A DNA stretch of 64,000 nt from Comamonas sp. (GTDB lineage: Bacteria > Pseudomonadota > Gammaproteobacteria > Burkholderiales > Burkholderiaceae_C): contig JAQVCA010000011.1 in the NCBI GenBank assembly GCA_028690035.1, forward strand, positions 1 through 64,000. Reading direction: 5' to 3'. Under the pieces are notes generated by a model that saw only the letters and a list, made by a program, of their open reading frames with translations, did no database searches and was not told the DNA's origin. Each line of letters opens with the position of its first letter. The first letter of the stretch is position 1. A program made the translations under genes and the position numbers. Below, one piece after another: positions 52,882-63,022 of this stretch.

Positions 52882-52976
52882 TAGCTACCCCCGCTTATCC
52901 ATAAATGTTTTTAGGCCTATTTGTACGCAAAAAGCCCAAGATACCAGCGCGAAGCGCTACCAAAGCTGCAGCCGCT
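52877..52976. repeat. TAGCT-family intergenic repeat between the regulator and metH
   Basis: Starts TTGATAGCTACCCCCGCTTA, has a core TTTTTAGGCC...AAAAAGCCC and ends GCGCGAAGCGCTACCAAAGC. It overlaps the regulator stop. No cobalamin or SAM/SAH riboswitch was recognised in the 154 bases before metH. Confidence 0.65.
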
Positions 52977-53035
52977 AAAATCGCGCCCTTCGGCGTTTTC
53001 GTCCCCTTTCTCTTCTCCCCCGATAAGTGAGTCCT

Positions 53036-55789
<2,754 letters not shown>

Positions 55790-55823
55790 CGGATCGACAG
55801 CCCCTGCAGGGATCTCTGTTTTG

Positions 55824-55868
55824 GTGCTAAAAGCGTAGCTGGTGGCGCTTGATGGCTAAGGGTTTTCG
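55824..55868. repeat. Partial TAGCT-family repeat between metH and the AmpG-like gene
   Basis: GCTAAAAGCGTAGCTGGTGG then CGCTTGATGGCTAAGGG match one arm of the family. It lies between the convergent metH and AmpG-like genes and overlaps the stop of the latter. Confidence 0.5.
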
Positions 55869-57217
55869 GGTGTTTTTACCCGCGCTGCCAACGCCACCAG
55901 CACCAGCACCGGCAGGCCCAGGCAGGCGGTGCTGATAAAGAAGCTGGGGTAGCCAAAGGCATCGACAAACTGCCCGGAAAACCCTGCCAGCCACTTGGGC
56001 GCCAGCAGCATCATGGAACTGAACAGCGCGTACTGCGTGGCCGAGTACTGCACGTTGGTCAGGCTGGAGAGGTAGGCAATGAACGCTGCCGAGGCAATGC
56101 CGCCGGCCAGGTTGTCGGCGCTGACCACCAGCGTCAGCCCCAGCACCGTGGGCGCTTGCCCAGCCAGCCAGGCAAACAGCAGATTGCTGCCTGCCGACAG
56201 CACCGCCCCCAGCATCAGCACGCGCATCACGCCCCAGCGCATGGCCATGGCGCCGCCGACAAAGGCCCCGGCCAGCGTCATCAGTACGCCGTAGATTTTG
56301 GTGACGGCGGCCACCTGCTCTTTGGTGTAGCCCATGTCCACATAAAACGGATTGGCCATGATGCCCATCACCACATCGCTGATGCGGTACACCGCAATCA
56401 GGCCCAGCACCAGCGCCGCTTGCCAGCGGTAGCGCGTGATGAAGTCGGCAAACGGCGCCACCAGCGCGCCCTGCAGCCATTCGCGCAGGTTGCGGCTGGG
56501 CGCCAGCGCCGGGGCAGATGGCTCGGGCGCCAGCAGCACGGTGAGCATGCCCAGCGCCATGCTGGCGGCCATGGCGCAGTAGGCCCAGCGCCAGGCCAGC
56601 GGGTCGTAGCCGGTGGTGGCACCCTGCACCTGCGCTGCCAGCCACAGCACCCCGGCCCCGGCCCAGATCATGGCCAGCCGGTAGCCGGTCTGGTACGTGG
56701 CGGCCAGCGCCGCTTGCTGCTGCGCGCTGGCCGATTCGATGCGGTAGGCATCCAGCGCAATGTCTTGCGTGGCCGAGCCCAAGGCCACTGCCAGCGCGCA
56801 CCAGACGATGGGCGTGAGCGACTGCTGCGGGTCTTGCAGCGCCATGCCGATCAGGCCAGAGGCGATCAGCACCTGCGACAGCAGCAGCCAGCTGCGCCGC
56901 CGCCCCAACCAGCGCGTGAGCAGCGGCAGCGGCAGGCGATCGACCAGCGGCGACCAGACCCATTTGAAGGCGTAGGCCAGCCCCACCCACGACAGGTAGC
57001 CGATGGTGGTGCGGTCGATACCTGCCTCGCGCAACCAAAATGAGAGCGTGCCCAGCACCAGCAGCAAGGGCAAACCGGCAGAAAAGCCCAACACCAGCAT
57101 GCGCAGGCTGGCCGGCTGGCGATACACCTTAAAAGTGGCCAGCCAGGCCTGCAGGCGGCCAGCAGAGGGGGGCGGGGTGGGGGGCACCTGGCGGCAGTGC
57201 GTTTTACTTTTCCACAA
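55856..57217 (-). CDS. AmpG-like MFS permease (muropeptide transporter family)
   Basis: Inner-membrane permease of about 450 residues with twelve hydrophobic segments. LRMLVLGFSAGLPLLLVLGTLSFWLREAGIDRTTIGYLSWVGLAYAFKWVWSPLVDR is characteristic of AmpG, as is ALGSATQDIALDAYRIE. AmpG imports anhydro-muropeptides for wall recycling. The start is unsure: a TTG at 57217 overlaps the fpr stop by 14 bases, and a GTG at 57187 is equally possible; neither has a clear ribosome site. Confidence 0.88.
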   Translation of the reverse strand: MWKSKTHCRQVPPTPPPSAGRLQAWLATFKVYRQPASLRMLVLGFSAGLPLLLVLGTLSFWLREAGIDRTTIGYLSWVGLAYAFKWVWSPLVDRLPLPLLTRWLGRRRSWLLLSQVLIASGLIGMALQDPQQSLTPIVWCALAVALGSATQDIALDAYRIESASAQQQAALAATYQTGYRLAMIWAGAGVLWLAAQVQGATTGYDPLAWRWAYCAMAASMALGMLTVLLAPEPSAPALAPSRNLREWLQGALVAPFADFITRYRWQAALVLGLIAVYRISDVVMGIMANPFYVDMGYTKEQVAAVTKIYGVLMTLAGAFVGGAMAMRWGVMRVLMLGAVLSAGSNLLFAWLAGQAPTVLGLTLVVSADNLAGGIASAAFIAYLSSLTNVQYSATQYALFSSMMLLAPKWLAGFSGQFVDAFGYPSFFISTACLGLPVLVLVALAARVKTPENP

Positions 57218-57977
57218 AGGCGCGTTCGATGACGAAGTCGCCCGGGGTGGAGGTGTTGCCTTCTTTGAAGTTGCGCGCCTCGAACATGTGTTTGAGCGTG
57301 TCCAGCATTTCGGGGCTGCCGCACAGCATGATGCGGTCCACGGCGGGATCGAGCGCGGGCAGGCCGATGTTTTGCGGGAAGACGCCGTTTTCGATCTGGT
57401 CCGAAATGCGGCCCTGGTTGCGGAAAGGCTCGCGCGTGACGGTGGGGTAGTAGATCAGCTTGTCTTTGACGATCTCGCCCAGGATGTCGTGCTCGAACAG
57501 GTCTTTTTCCAGCATGTCGCGGTAGGCCAGATCTTCCACATGGCGCACACCGTGCACCACGATGACTTTTTCAAAGCGCTCATAGGTGTCGGGGTCGCGG
57601 ATGATGGACAGCCACGGTGCCAAGCCCGTGCCGGTGCCAATCAGGTACAGGTTTTTGCCGGGCAGCAGGTAATCGGTCACCAGCGTGCCGGTGGGCTTTT
57701 TGCCCACCAAGATGGTGTCGCCCACTTGGATGTTTTGCAGGCGCGAAGTCAGCGGGCCATCGGGCACTTTGATGGAGAAGAACTCCAGATGCTCTTCCCA
57801 GTTGGGGCTGACGATGGAGTAAGCGCGCAGCAGCGGCTTGCCATCGACGCGCAGGCCGATCATGGTGAAGTGCCCGTTGGAGAAACGCAGCCCCGTATCG
57901 CGGGTGGTGGTGAAAGAGAAAAGACGATCGGTCCAGTGGTGCACGGATAGCACGCGTTCTTCAAGAAAGGCACTCAT
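57204..57977 (-). CDS. fpr: Ferredoxin/flavodoxin-NADP reductase Fpr
   Basis: FAD enzyme of 257 residues moving electrons between NADPH and ferredoxin or flavodoxin. FAD site LLRAYSIVSPNWEEHLEFFSIKV, NADP site LYLIGTGTGLAPWLSIIRDP and LCGSPEMLDTLKHMFEARNF, C-terminal FVIERAFVEK, which is typical of the bacterial subclass. ATG at 57977 (MSAFLEERV). It may share a transcript with the AmpG-like gene. The 181 bases upstream to the next gene hold nothing recognised. Confidence 0.95.
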   Translation of the reverse strand: MSAFLEERVLSVHHWTDRLFSFTTTRDTGLRFSNGHFTMIGLRVDGKPLLRAYSIVSPNWEEHLEFFSIKVPDGPLTSRLQNIQVGDTILVGKKPTGTLVTDYLLPGKNLYLIGTGTGLAPWLSIIRDPDTYERFEKVIVVHGVRHVEDLAYRDMLEKDLFEHDILGEIVKDKLIYYPTVTREPFRNQGRISDQIENGVFPQNIGLPALDPAVDRIMLCGSPEMLDTLKHMFEARNFKEGNTSTPGDFVIERAFVEK

Positions 57978-58158
57978 GGCAGCAAAAAAGCAAGTCAGAA
58001 GGGGGAAGGGAGCGGGCACGTACCCGAAGGGCGGCCCCGGACTGGCAGCAGGCGACGCTGCAGCAAAGGGCGCTATTGTCAGACAAAAGCCCGTAAACCT
58101 GGGGATTCCCAGCCTGGGTCTTGATATCGATTAGTGATAAGCCAAATGACGTCAGCGC

Positions 58159-59235
58159 CTAGCGCGAAGCAGGGGCTTGTGCCTCGTGCAGCTCTTGCCC
58201 CAGGGTCTTGACCAGCTGTGCCGCCGGCAGGGCGCGGCCCAGGGCGGCGCCCTGTCCGGCCCAGAAGGGTGCGTAATCGTGGCAGCCCTGGGCGCTGGCC
58301 ACCTGGTGCAGTGCCTTGGCCGCGTCGTACACCATGGGGTAGTCCGGCAAAGGCTGGCCGTAGGCTTGACCCAGCTGGTGCAGGCGCGACACCAGTCCGC
58401 GCGCGGGGCGGCCAGAGATGGCGCTGGTCAGCGCCGTGCGCAGACTGCTGGGGCTTTGCAGCGCGGTGCGGTAGGCGGCACTGGCATTGCTTTCTGGACA
58501 CAGCACAAACGCCGTGCCCATCTGCACGCCGCAGGCCCCCAGTTGCAGCGCAGCGGCAATGCCGGCGCCGTCCATGATGCCGCCGGCGGCCACCACCGGC
58601 AGGCGCGTGTGGCGCACCAGCAGCTGCACCAGGCCCAGCGTGCCCATGCACTGGTCGTGCGCGGGGTCGAACACGCCACGGTGGCCGCCCGCCTCCATGC
58701 CCTGGGCCACCACCACGTCGATACCGGCGCGCTCGATGTCCAGCGCCTCCTCCAGCGAGGTGGCGCAGGCCAGGGTCAGGCAACCGGCGCGGCGCAGTGT
58801 GTCGATGAAATGCGGCTCGGGCAGGCCAAAGTGAAAACTCACCACCGCCGGGCGCTGCTGCAGCACCATGTTTTGCAGTGGGCCATTGCCCACCGCCGAG
58901 GCGTATATGTTGTGCAGGCGCTGGGGGGGCTGCGCCCCAAACTTGGCAAATTCGGGTGCCAGATACTGCAGCCAAGCGGCTTCGCGCGCGCTGTCGTGCT
59001 GGCCGTTGTGGTGGCAAAACAGGTTGACGTTAAAGGGCACCTGCGTCAGCGCGCGCGTGCGCTCGATCTCGGCCTGCGCTGCCTCCACGCTCAGCGCACC
59101 CAGTCCCAGCGAGCCCAGCCCCCCGCCCTGGCACACGGCAGCGGCCAGTTCGGGGGTAGAGGTGCCCGCCATCGGGGCTTGAATGATGGGGTGCAGCATG
59201 CCCAGGCGCTGCATCCAGGGGGCCAGATGGCTCAT
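58159..59235 (-). CDS. Nitronate monooxygenase/2-nitropropane dioxygenase-like flavoprotein
   Basis: FMN TIM-barrel enzyme of 358 residues. It starts with PIIQAPMAGTSTPELAAAVCQGGGLGSLGLGA and has the phosphate-binding AQGMEAGGHRGVFD and LPVVAAGGIMDGAGIAAALQLGACGVQMGTAFVLC, the class I nitronate monooxygenase signatures. These enzymes detoxify propionate 3-nitronate or related alkyl nitronates. AAGGACGG precedes the ATG at 59235. Confidence 0.92.
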   Translation of the reverse strand: MSHLAPWMQRLGMLHPIIQAPMAGTSTPELAAAVCQGGGLGSLGLGALSVEAAQAEIERTRALTQVPFNVNLFCHHNGQHDSAREAAWLQYLAPEFAKFGAQPPQRLHNIYASAVGNGPLQNMVLQQRPAVVSFHFGLPEPHFIDTLRRAGCLTLACATSLEEALDIERAGIDVVVAQGMEAGGHRGVFDPAHDQCMGTLGLVQLLVRHTRLPVVAAGGIMDGAGIAAALQLGACGVQMGTAFVLCPESNASAAYRTALQSPSSLRTALTSAISGRPARGLVSRLHQLGQAYGQPLPDYPMVYDAAKALHQVASAQGCHDYAPFWAGQGAALGRALPAAQLVKTLGQELHEAQAPASR

Positions 59236-59317
59236 ACACCGTCCTTTTTTGTGTGTTGGGCGCAGATTGTGCCGCCAACGCTTTACGGGGTTGTTGTGCC
59301 AGGGGTACTGGTGCTGG

Positions 59318-60547
59318 CTAGGGCGCAGCGGTGCGTGGGCGCGCGCACAGCACCAGCAGCGTGCTGGCCGTCAGGGCGCAGCAGCCAATGAGAAACAGCG
59401 GCGCATAGCTGCCCACTTGGGCGTAAATCCAGGCCATGGTGTAGCCCGCCGTGGCCTGCATCAGCGCAAAGGCAGCGGTGGCGTAGCCCCACATCTTTTT
59501 GTGCTGCGCCGCTCCCACCAGGTACATCAAATAGCCAGAAGTGACGGCTGCCATGCCCGGCGAGAGCGCCCCCACCGCAAAGCCCGACAAGCTGTGCCCC
59601 AAGGCACCGCCCCACACCAGCGGCAACCCAATGGCGCAGGCCTTGATGGCATAGCCCAGCACCACGGTGCGCCGCCAGCCCCAGCGCGTAGCGCAAAAGG
59701 CCACGGCCAGCGGCCCAATCATGGCGCCTAGGCCAAACACGGCCCATTGCGTGGCCGAGTAGGCATCGCCCAGCACCAGCTCGCGGCGCAGGTAGTCCAC
59801 CCAAAACACGGTGTGTGGCACAAAGCCAAAGCCATCGAGCATGTAGGCCAGCATCACCAGCCCGATGGCCAGCGTCCACAGCGCAGCGCGCGGCGCAGGC
59901 GCTGCCCCTGGCTGCACGGTGATGACTATCGGCTGGGGCGCAGGAATGCGGCGCGCGCAGTAGTAGCCCCCTAGGGCCGTAAGTGCCGCCGCCGCCGCCA
60001 GCGCCAGCCACACCGTCGACAGCCCCCAGTGCAGCATGCTGGGCACAATCAGTGCCGAAAACAGCGCCCCAATGCCCACGCCGCTGAACATCAGCGGCCC
60101 CAGTAAGGAGCGCCGCTCAGGGGCGGCAGCGGCCATGGCCGCCGATGGGCCCAGCACCATCAGCATGGCGCCGGCCACGCCAGAGACCCAGCGCCACCAA
60201 GCAAACACCTCCATGCTCTGCGGCCAGCTGCTGGCGGCAAAGCTAAGCGTCACCGCCCACAGGCACAGGTGCAGCACGCGCAGCGTGCCCAGGCGCTCAG
60301 CGCAGTAAGAGGCAGTCAGCGCCCCCACTAGATAGCCCAGCAAGTTGGCTGCGCCCAGGTAGGCGGCTTGCTCGCCGCTGAACCAGTCCGATAGCACCAG
60401 CTGCGGCATCAACGCCGTGTAGGCAAAACGGGCTAAGCCAATGCTGCTTAAAGTGGCTAAAAAGCCGGTACAGAGCAGGAAAATTTCGTCGCGGCGAATC
60501 ACAAAGCGGTCCAAAAAATGCTGGCCAAGCCCAGGGTTTACGGGCAT
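59318..60547 (-). CDS. YbfB/YjiJ family MFS transporter
   Basis: Inner-membrane permease of 409 residues with about twelve hydrophobic segments. GFLATLSSIGLARFAYTALMPQLV is the usual opening of the YbfB/YjiJ family, followed by NLLGYLVGAL and LMFSGVGIGALFSALIVP. No substrate is known for the family. Start ATG at 60547 (MPVNPGLGQHF). The 82-base gap to the nitronate monooxygenase start holds nothing recognised. Confidence 0.88.
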   Translation of the reverse strand: MPVNPGLGQHFLDRFVIRRDEIFLLCTGFLATLSSIGLARFAYTALMPQLVLSDWFSGEQAAYLGAANLLGYLVGALTASYCAERLGTLRVLHLCLWAVTLSFAASSWPQSMEVFAWWRWVSGVAGAMLMVLGPSAAMAAAAPERRSLLGPLMFSGVGIGALFSALIVPSMLHWGLSTVWLALAAAAALTALGGYYCARRIPAPQPIVITVQPGAAPAPRAALWTLAIGLVMLAYMLDGFGFVPHTVFWVDYLRRELVLGDAYSATQWAVFGLGAMIGPLAVAFCATRWGWRRTVVLGYAIKACAIGLPLVWGGALGHSLSGFAVGALSPGMAAVTSGYLMYLVGAAQHKKMWGYATAAFALMQATAGYTMAWIYAQVGSYAPLFLIGCCALTASTLLVLCARPRTAAP

Positions 60548-60599
60548 TGTGCGCCGCACGTCCGTGCTGTCTGGGCCAAGTCAGGGGGTATTGGGGATT

Positions 60600-61000
60600 C
60601 CTCGGGGGTGCGCTGAAAAACGCCATGTGCTGCAAACGCCCTGTGTGGCTTCGCAAACGCTTTCGCAGATCACCGGCGCGCAGGTGTACCTTAAGTTTGA
60701 AAATTTACAGTTCACCGCCTCTTTCAAAGAGCGCGGCGCCTGCAACCGGCTGCAACTGCTTAGCAGCGCGCAAAAAGCGCGCCAGCACGCCTACGCCCTG
60801 GCCGAGCAGCAGCAACTGAGCTTTATCCACCCCTTTGACGACGAGGCCGTGGCCACGGCCGGGCAGATCACCTCAGCGGTGGTGCGCGAGCGGGTCGATG
60901 ACCTGCTGCTGGTCGACGAAGGCGACATCGAGCAAGCCGTGCTCATGCTGCTGGAGATTGAAAAAACCCTGGTCGAAGGCGCAGGCGCTGCAAGCGCAGG
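60600..61000 (+). pseudogene. ilvA: Threonine ammonia-lyase (ilvA) pseudogene with internal deletions
   Basis: A single frame joins pieces of the PLP enzyme: TPCVASQTLSQITGAQVYLKFENLQFTASFKERGACNRLQLL (N-terminal PLP-lysine region SFKERGA), a middle piece QLSFIHPFDDEAV, and a late piece VRERVDDLLLVDEGDIEQAVLMLLEIEKTLVEGAGAA. The intervening glycine-loop and most of the PLP domain are missing, as are the C-terminal end and a clear start. About 400 residues are normal; fewer than 140 remain. It lies between the MFS gene and the defence-like block. Confidence 0.85.
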
Positions 61001-61035
61001 GGATGGAGGCGGTGCGGGTGTAAGACTTGGGGATA

Positions 61036-61125
61036 AAAAAAGAGCTGCAACCGCTGGATCCATCAGCATTTCAGATAGAAAACTGCCTGAAAAGCAGTGT
61101 GAATCAGCGGTTGCAGCTCTTGTTA
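61036..61125. repeat. TAGCT-family intergenic repeat with perfect 17-base arms
   Basis: AAGAGCTGCAACCGCTG (61040-61056) and CAGCGGTTGCAGCTCTT (61105-61121) are exact inverses. The core again contains TTTCAG...TGCCTGAAA. It lies in the 273-base non-coding stretch between the ilvA remnant and the ATPase gene; the rest of the stretch shows no other feature. Confidence 0.85.
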
Positions 61126-61273
61126 TCAGAGCGCTATGGAGCGGCACGGGGGGCATTGACCTGCCTATGGTGCGCCTAGTTTCTCGTGTATCTTCAATCG
61201 ATCTACTGAACGGCAGCCTGCAGCCCCGTCGCATCTTCTGCCATGTGTAAGCCTCGATAGAACGAAATCCACC

Positions 61274-62515
61274 ATGCGTCTCTTTCTCAAAAATTTTGGC
61301 CCTATCGGCCCCGGTCTGTCGGACAACGGCGGCTGGATCGACTTCAAGCGGGTGACTGTCTTTATCGGCAATCAGGGGGCAGGCAAGAGCACGGTGGCCA
61401 AGCTGTTCTCCACGTTTTCGTGGATGGAAAAGGCGCTGGTGCGCGGCGATTACGAAAAAAAATGGTTTGAGCGCAAAGGGCGCCTGAAAAACCAATTTCT
61501 CACCTATCACCGCCTGGAGCATTACCTCGAATCCAACCAATGGGGGGACGCTGAAATCGACTACCAAGGCGATGCCTGCGCTATTCGTTATGCCGGGGGG
61601 CAACTCAGCATTACCGAGTCCAGCAACCAGGGCTACGCCTTGCCCCAGGTGATGTATGTGCCTGCGGAGCGTAATTTCATTGCGTATGTGCGCAATCCTC
61701 GGGAACTCAAGCTGTCGTCTGACGCGCTGAAAGAGTTTCTGACTGCGTTTGAACAAGCCAAGCACAGCCTGCGCGGGGCGATGCGCTTGCCCATCAACCA
61801 AAGCGAAATTGAATACGACAAGCTCAACGACATCCTCAACCTCAAGGGGCCGGGACACAAGCTGCGGTTGACCGATGCCTCCAGCGGTTTTCAGTCGTTT
61901 GTGCCGCTGTATTTGGTCAGCGAGTACCTGGCCCGTACGGTGCAGGAGCAAAGCCAACACAGCCAGCAGCCCATGAGCGCCGATGAGCTGGCGCGCTTCA
62001 AGCGAGGGGTGGAAAGCATTTTTGCCAACCCCACGCTGACCGACGAGCAAAAACGGGCGGCGCTGTCGGTACTCTCGGCCCGGTTCAACAAAACGGCCTT
62101 CATCAACATTGTGGAAGAGCCGGAGCAAAACCTGTTTCCGTCGTCGCAGTGGGACATTCTCAAAAGCCTGCTGACCTTCAACAGCCAGGGCGCGCATAAC
62201 CGCTTGGTGTTGACCACGCACAGCCCGTACATCGTCAATTACCTGAGCCTGGCCATTCAGGCCAAGCACGTGCAGCAGCGCATCGTCGAAAGTGGCCGAA
62301 CGGATTTGCTGGCCAAGCTAGAAAAAATCGTGCCCCCGACAGCCTTGCTGGCGCCCGACGATGTAGCGATTTACCAGTGCAACGAGCGCGATGGCAGCAT
62401 CAGCCGCCTGCCGTGTTTTGAGGGCATTCCGTCTGACCACAACCTGCTCAACGAGCATCTGCGCACCGGCAATGAGCTGTTTGACCAGCTGCTGGAACTG
62501 GAGGAGGCGATTTGA
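61274..62515 (+). CDS. AAA/ABC-type ATPase of the OLD/AAA_15 group, possible defence ATPase
   Basis: A 413-residue SMC/RecF-like ATPase: LFLKNFGPIGPG start, Walker A FIGNQGAGKSTVAKLFSTF near residue 33, signature-like DASSGFQSFVPLYLV, Walker B FINIVEEPEQNLFP and switch LVLTTHSPYIVNYLSL. This is the layout of ATPases in OLD, PARIS and Septu-like systems. No TOPRIM domain is fused. The stop overlaps the ribosome site of the nuclease-like gene that follows (TGA at 62513-62515, ATG at 62518), so the two form a pair. The DNA is less GC-rich than neighbouring genes, suggesting acquisition. Confidence 0.85.
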   Translation: MRLFLKNFGPIGPGLSDNGGWIDFKRVTVFIGNQGAGKSTVAKLFSTFSWMEKALVRGDYEKKWFERKGRLKNQFLTYHRLEHYLESNQWGDAEIDYQGDACAIRYAGGQLSITESSNQGYALPQVMYVPAERNFIAYVRNPRELKLSSDALKEFLTAFEQAKHSLRGAMRLPINQSEIEYDKLNDILNLKGPGHKLRLTDASSGFQSFVPLYLVSEYLARTVQEQSQHSQQPMSADELARFKRGVESIFANPTLTDEQKRAALSVLSARFNKTAFINIVEEPEQNLFPSSQWDILKSLLTFNSQGAHNRLVLTTHSPYIVNYLSLAIQAKHVQQRIVESGRTDLLAKLEKIVPPTALLAPDDVAIYQCNERDGSISRLPCFEGIPSDHNLLNEHLRTGNELFDQLLELEEAI

Positions 62516-62517
62516 GG

Positions 62518-63012
62518 ATGAACTTCTTTCAGCCAGCGTGCCAGAGCGGCCCCTTTGAGCAAAAACAATTTGGTCTGTGTGACGACCAGAACACCACGCC
62601 CGCTTATGTCGATACGGAGCACCCTGAAAAATGGGTGGCTACGGTCGAGAACCCTGCGGGTCAACCCGTCATCTTCACGGCCATCGACAAATGCGTGATT
62701 CAGGATGCCGAGTTGCCCAGCCAAGGCCGCTGCGACGGCATGTTGACTGCGCCCAATCTACTGTATCTGGTGGAGCTGAAAGACCAAAAATCAGACTGGC
62801 AACCGCGGGCGATTGCGCAGTTGATCTCCACGATTGAGCTGTTGGCCACCCACCATGACTTGCAGTCTTTCCGGCACAAAAAGGCGTTTGCGTGCAACAA
62901 GCGCCACAAGGTTTTTGTGCCCCTGGACAGCGAATTCAAGCTGCGTTTTTTCAGGAAGTACGGCTTTCGGATTGATCTGCAGGCCACCGTGTTGTTGGTT
63001 TCTTCCACCTGA
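62518..63012 (+). CDS. PD-(D/E)xK nuclease-like small protein, unrecognised family
   Basis: A 164-residue protein of no family I recognise. It contains a PD-(D/E)xK-like core: GRCDGMLTAPNLLYLVELKDQ gives Asp73, then Glu86-Leu87-Lys88 on the next strand, followed by a helix with RAIAQLISTIELL. The first 60 residues carry several cysteines (Cys8, Cys21, Cys59, Cys72). GGAGGAGG lies upstream within the ATPase gene, and the gap is two bases. It is probably the effector of a two-gene module with that ATPase, but this is inference. Confidence 0.65.
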   Translation: MNFFQPACQSGPFEQKQFGLCDDQNTTPAYVDTEHPEKWVATVENPAGQPVIFTAIDKCVIQDAELPSQGRCDGMLTAPNLLYLVELKDQKSDWQPRAIAQLISTIELLATHHDLQSFRHKKAFACNKRHKVFVPLDSEFKLRFFRKYGFRIDLQATVLLVSST

Positions 63013-63022
63013 GACTCCTTTG

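Noticed and set aside
52882-53035. Cobalamin or SAM/SAH riboswitch before metH
   Set aside because: No B12-box or SAH-type motif is visible; the stretch is explained by a TAGCT-family repeat.
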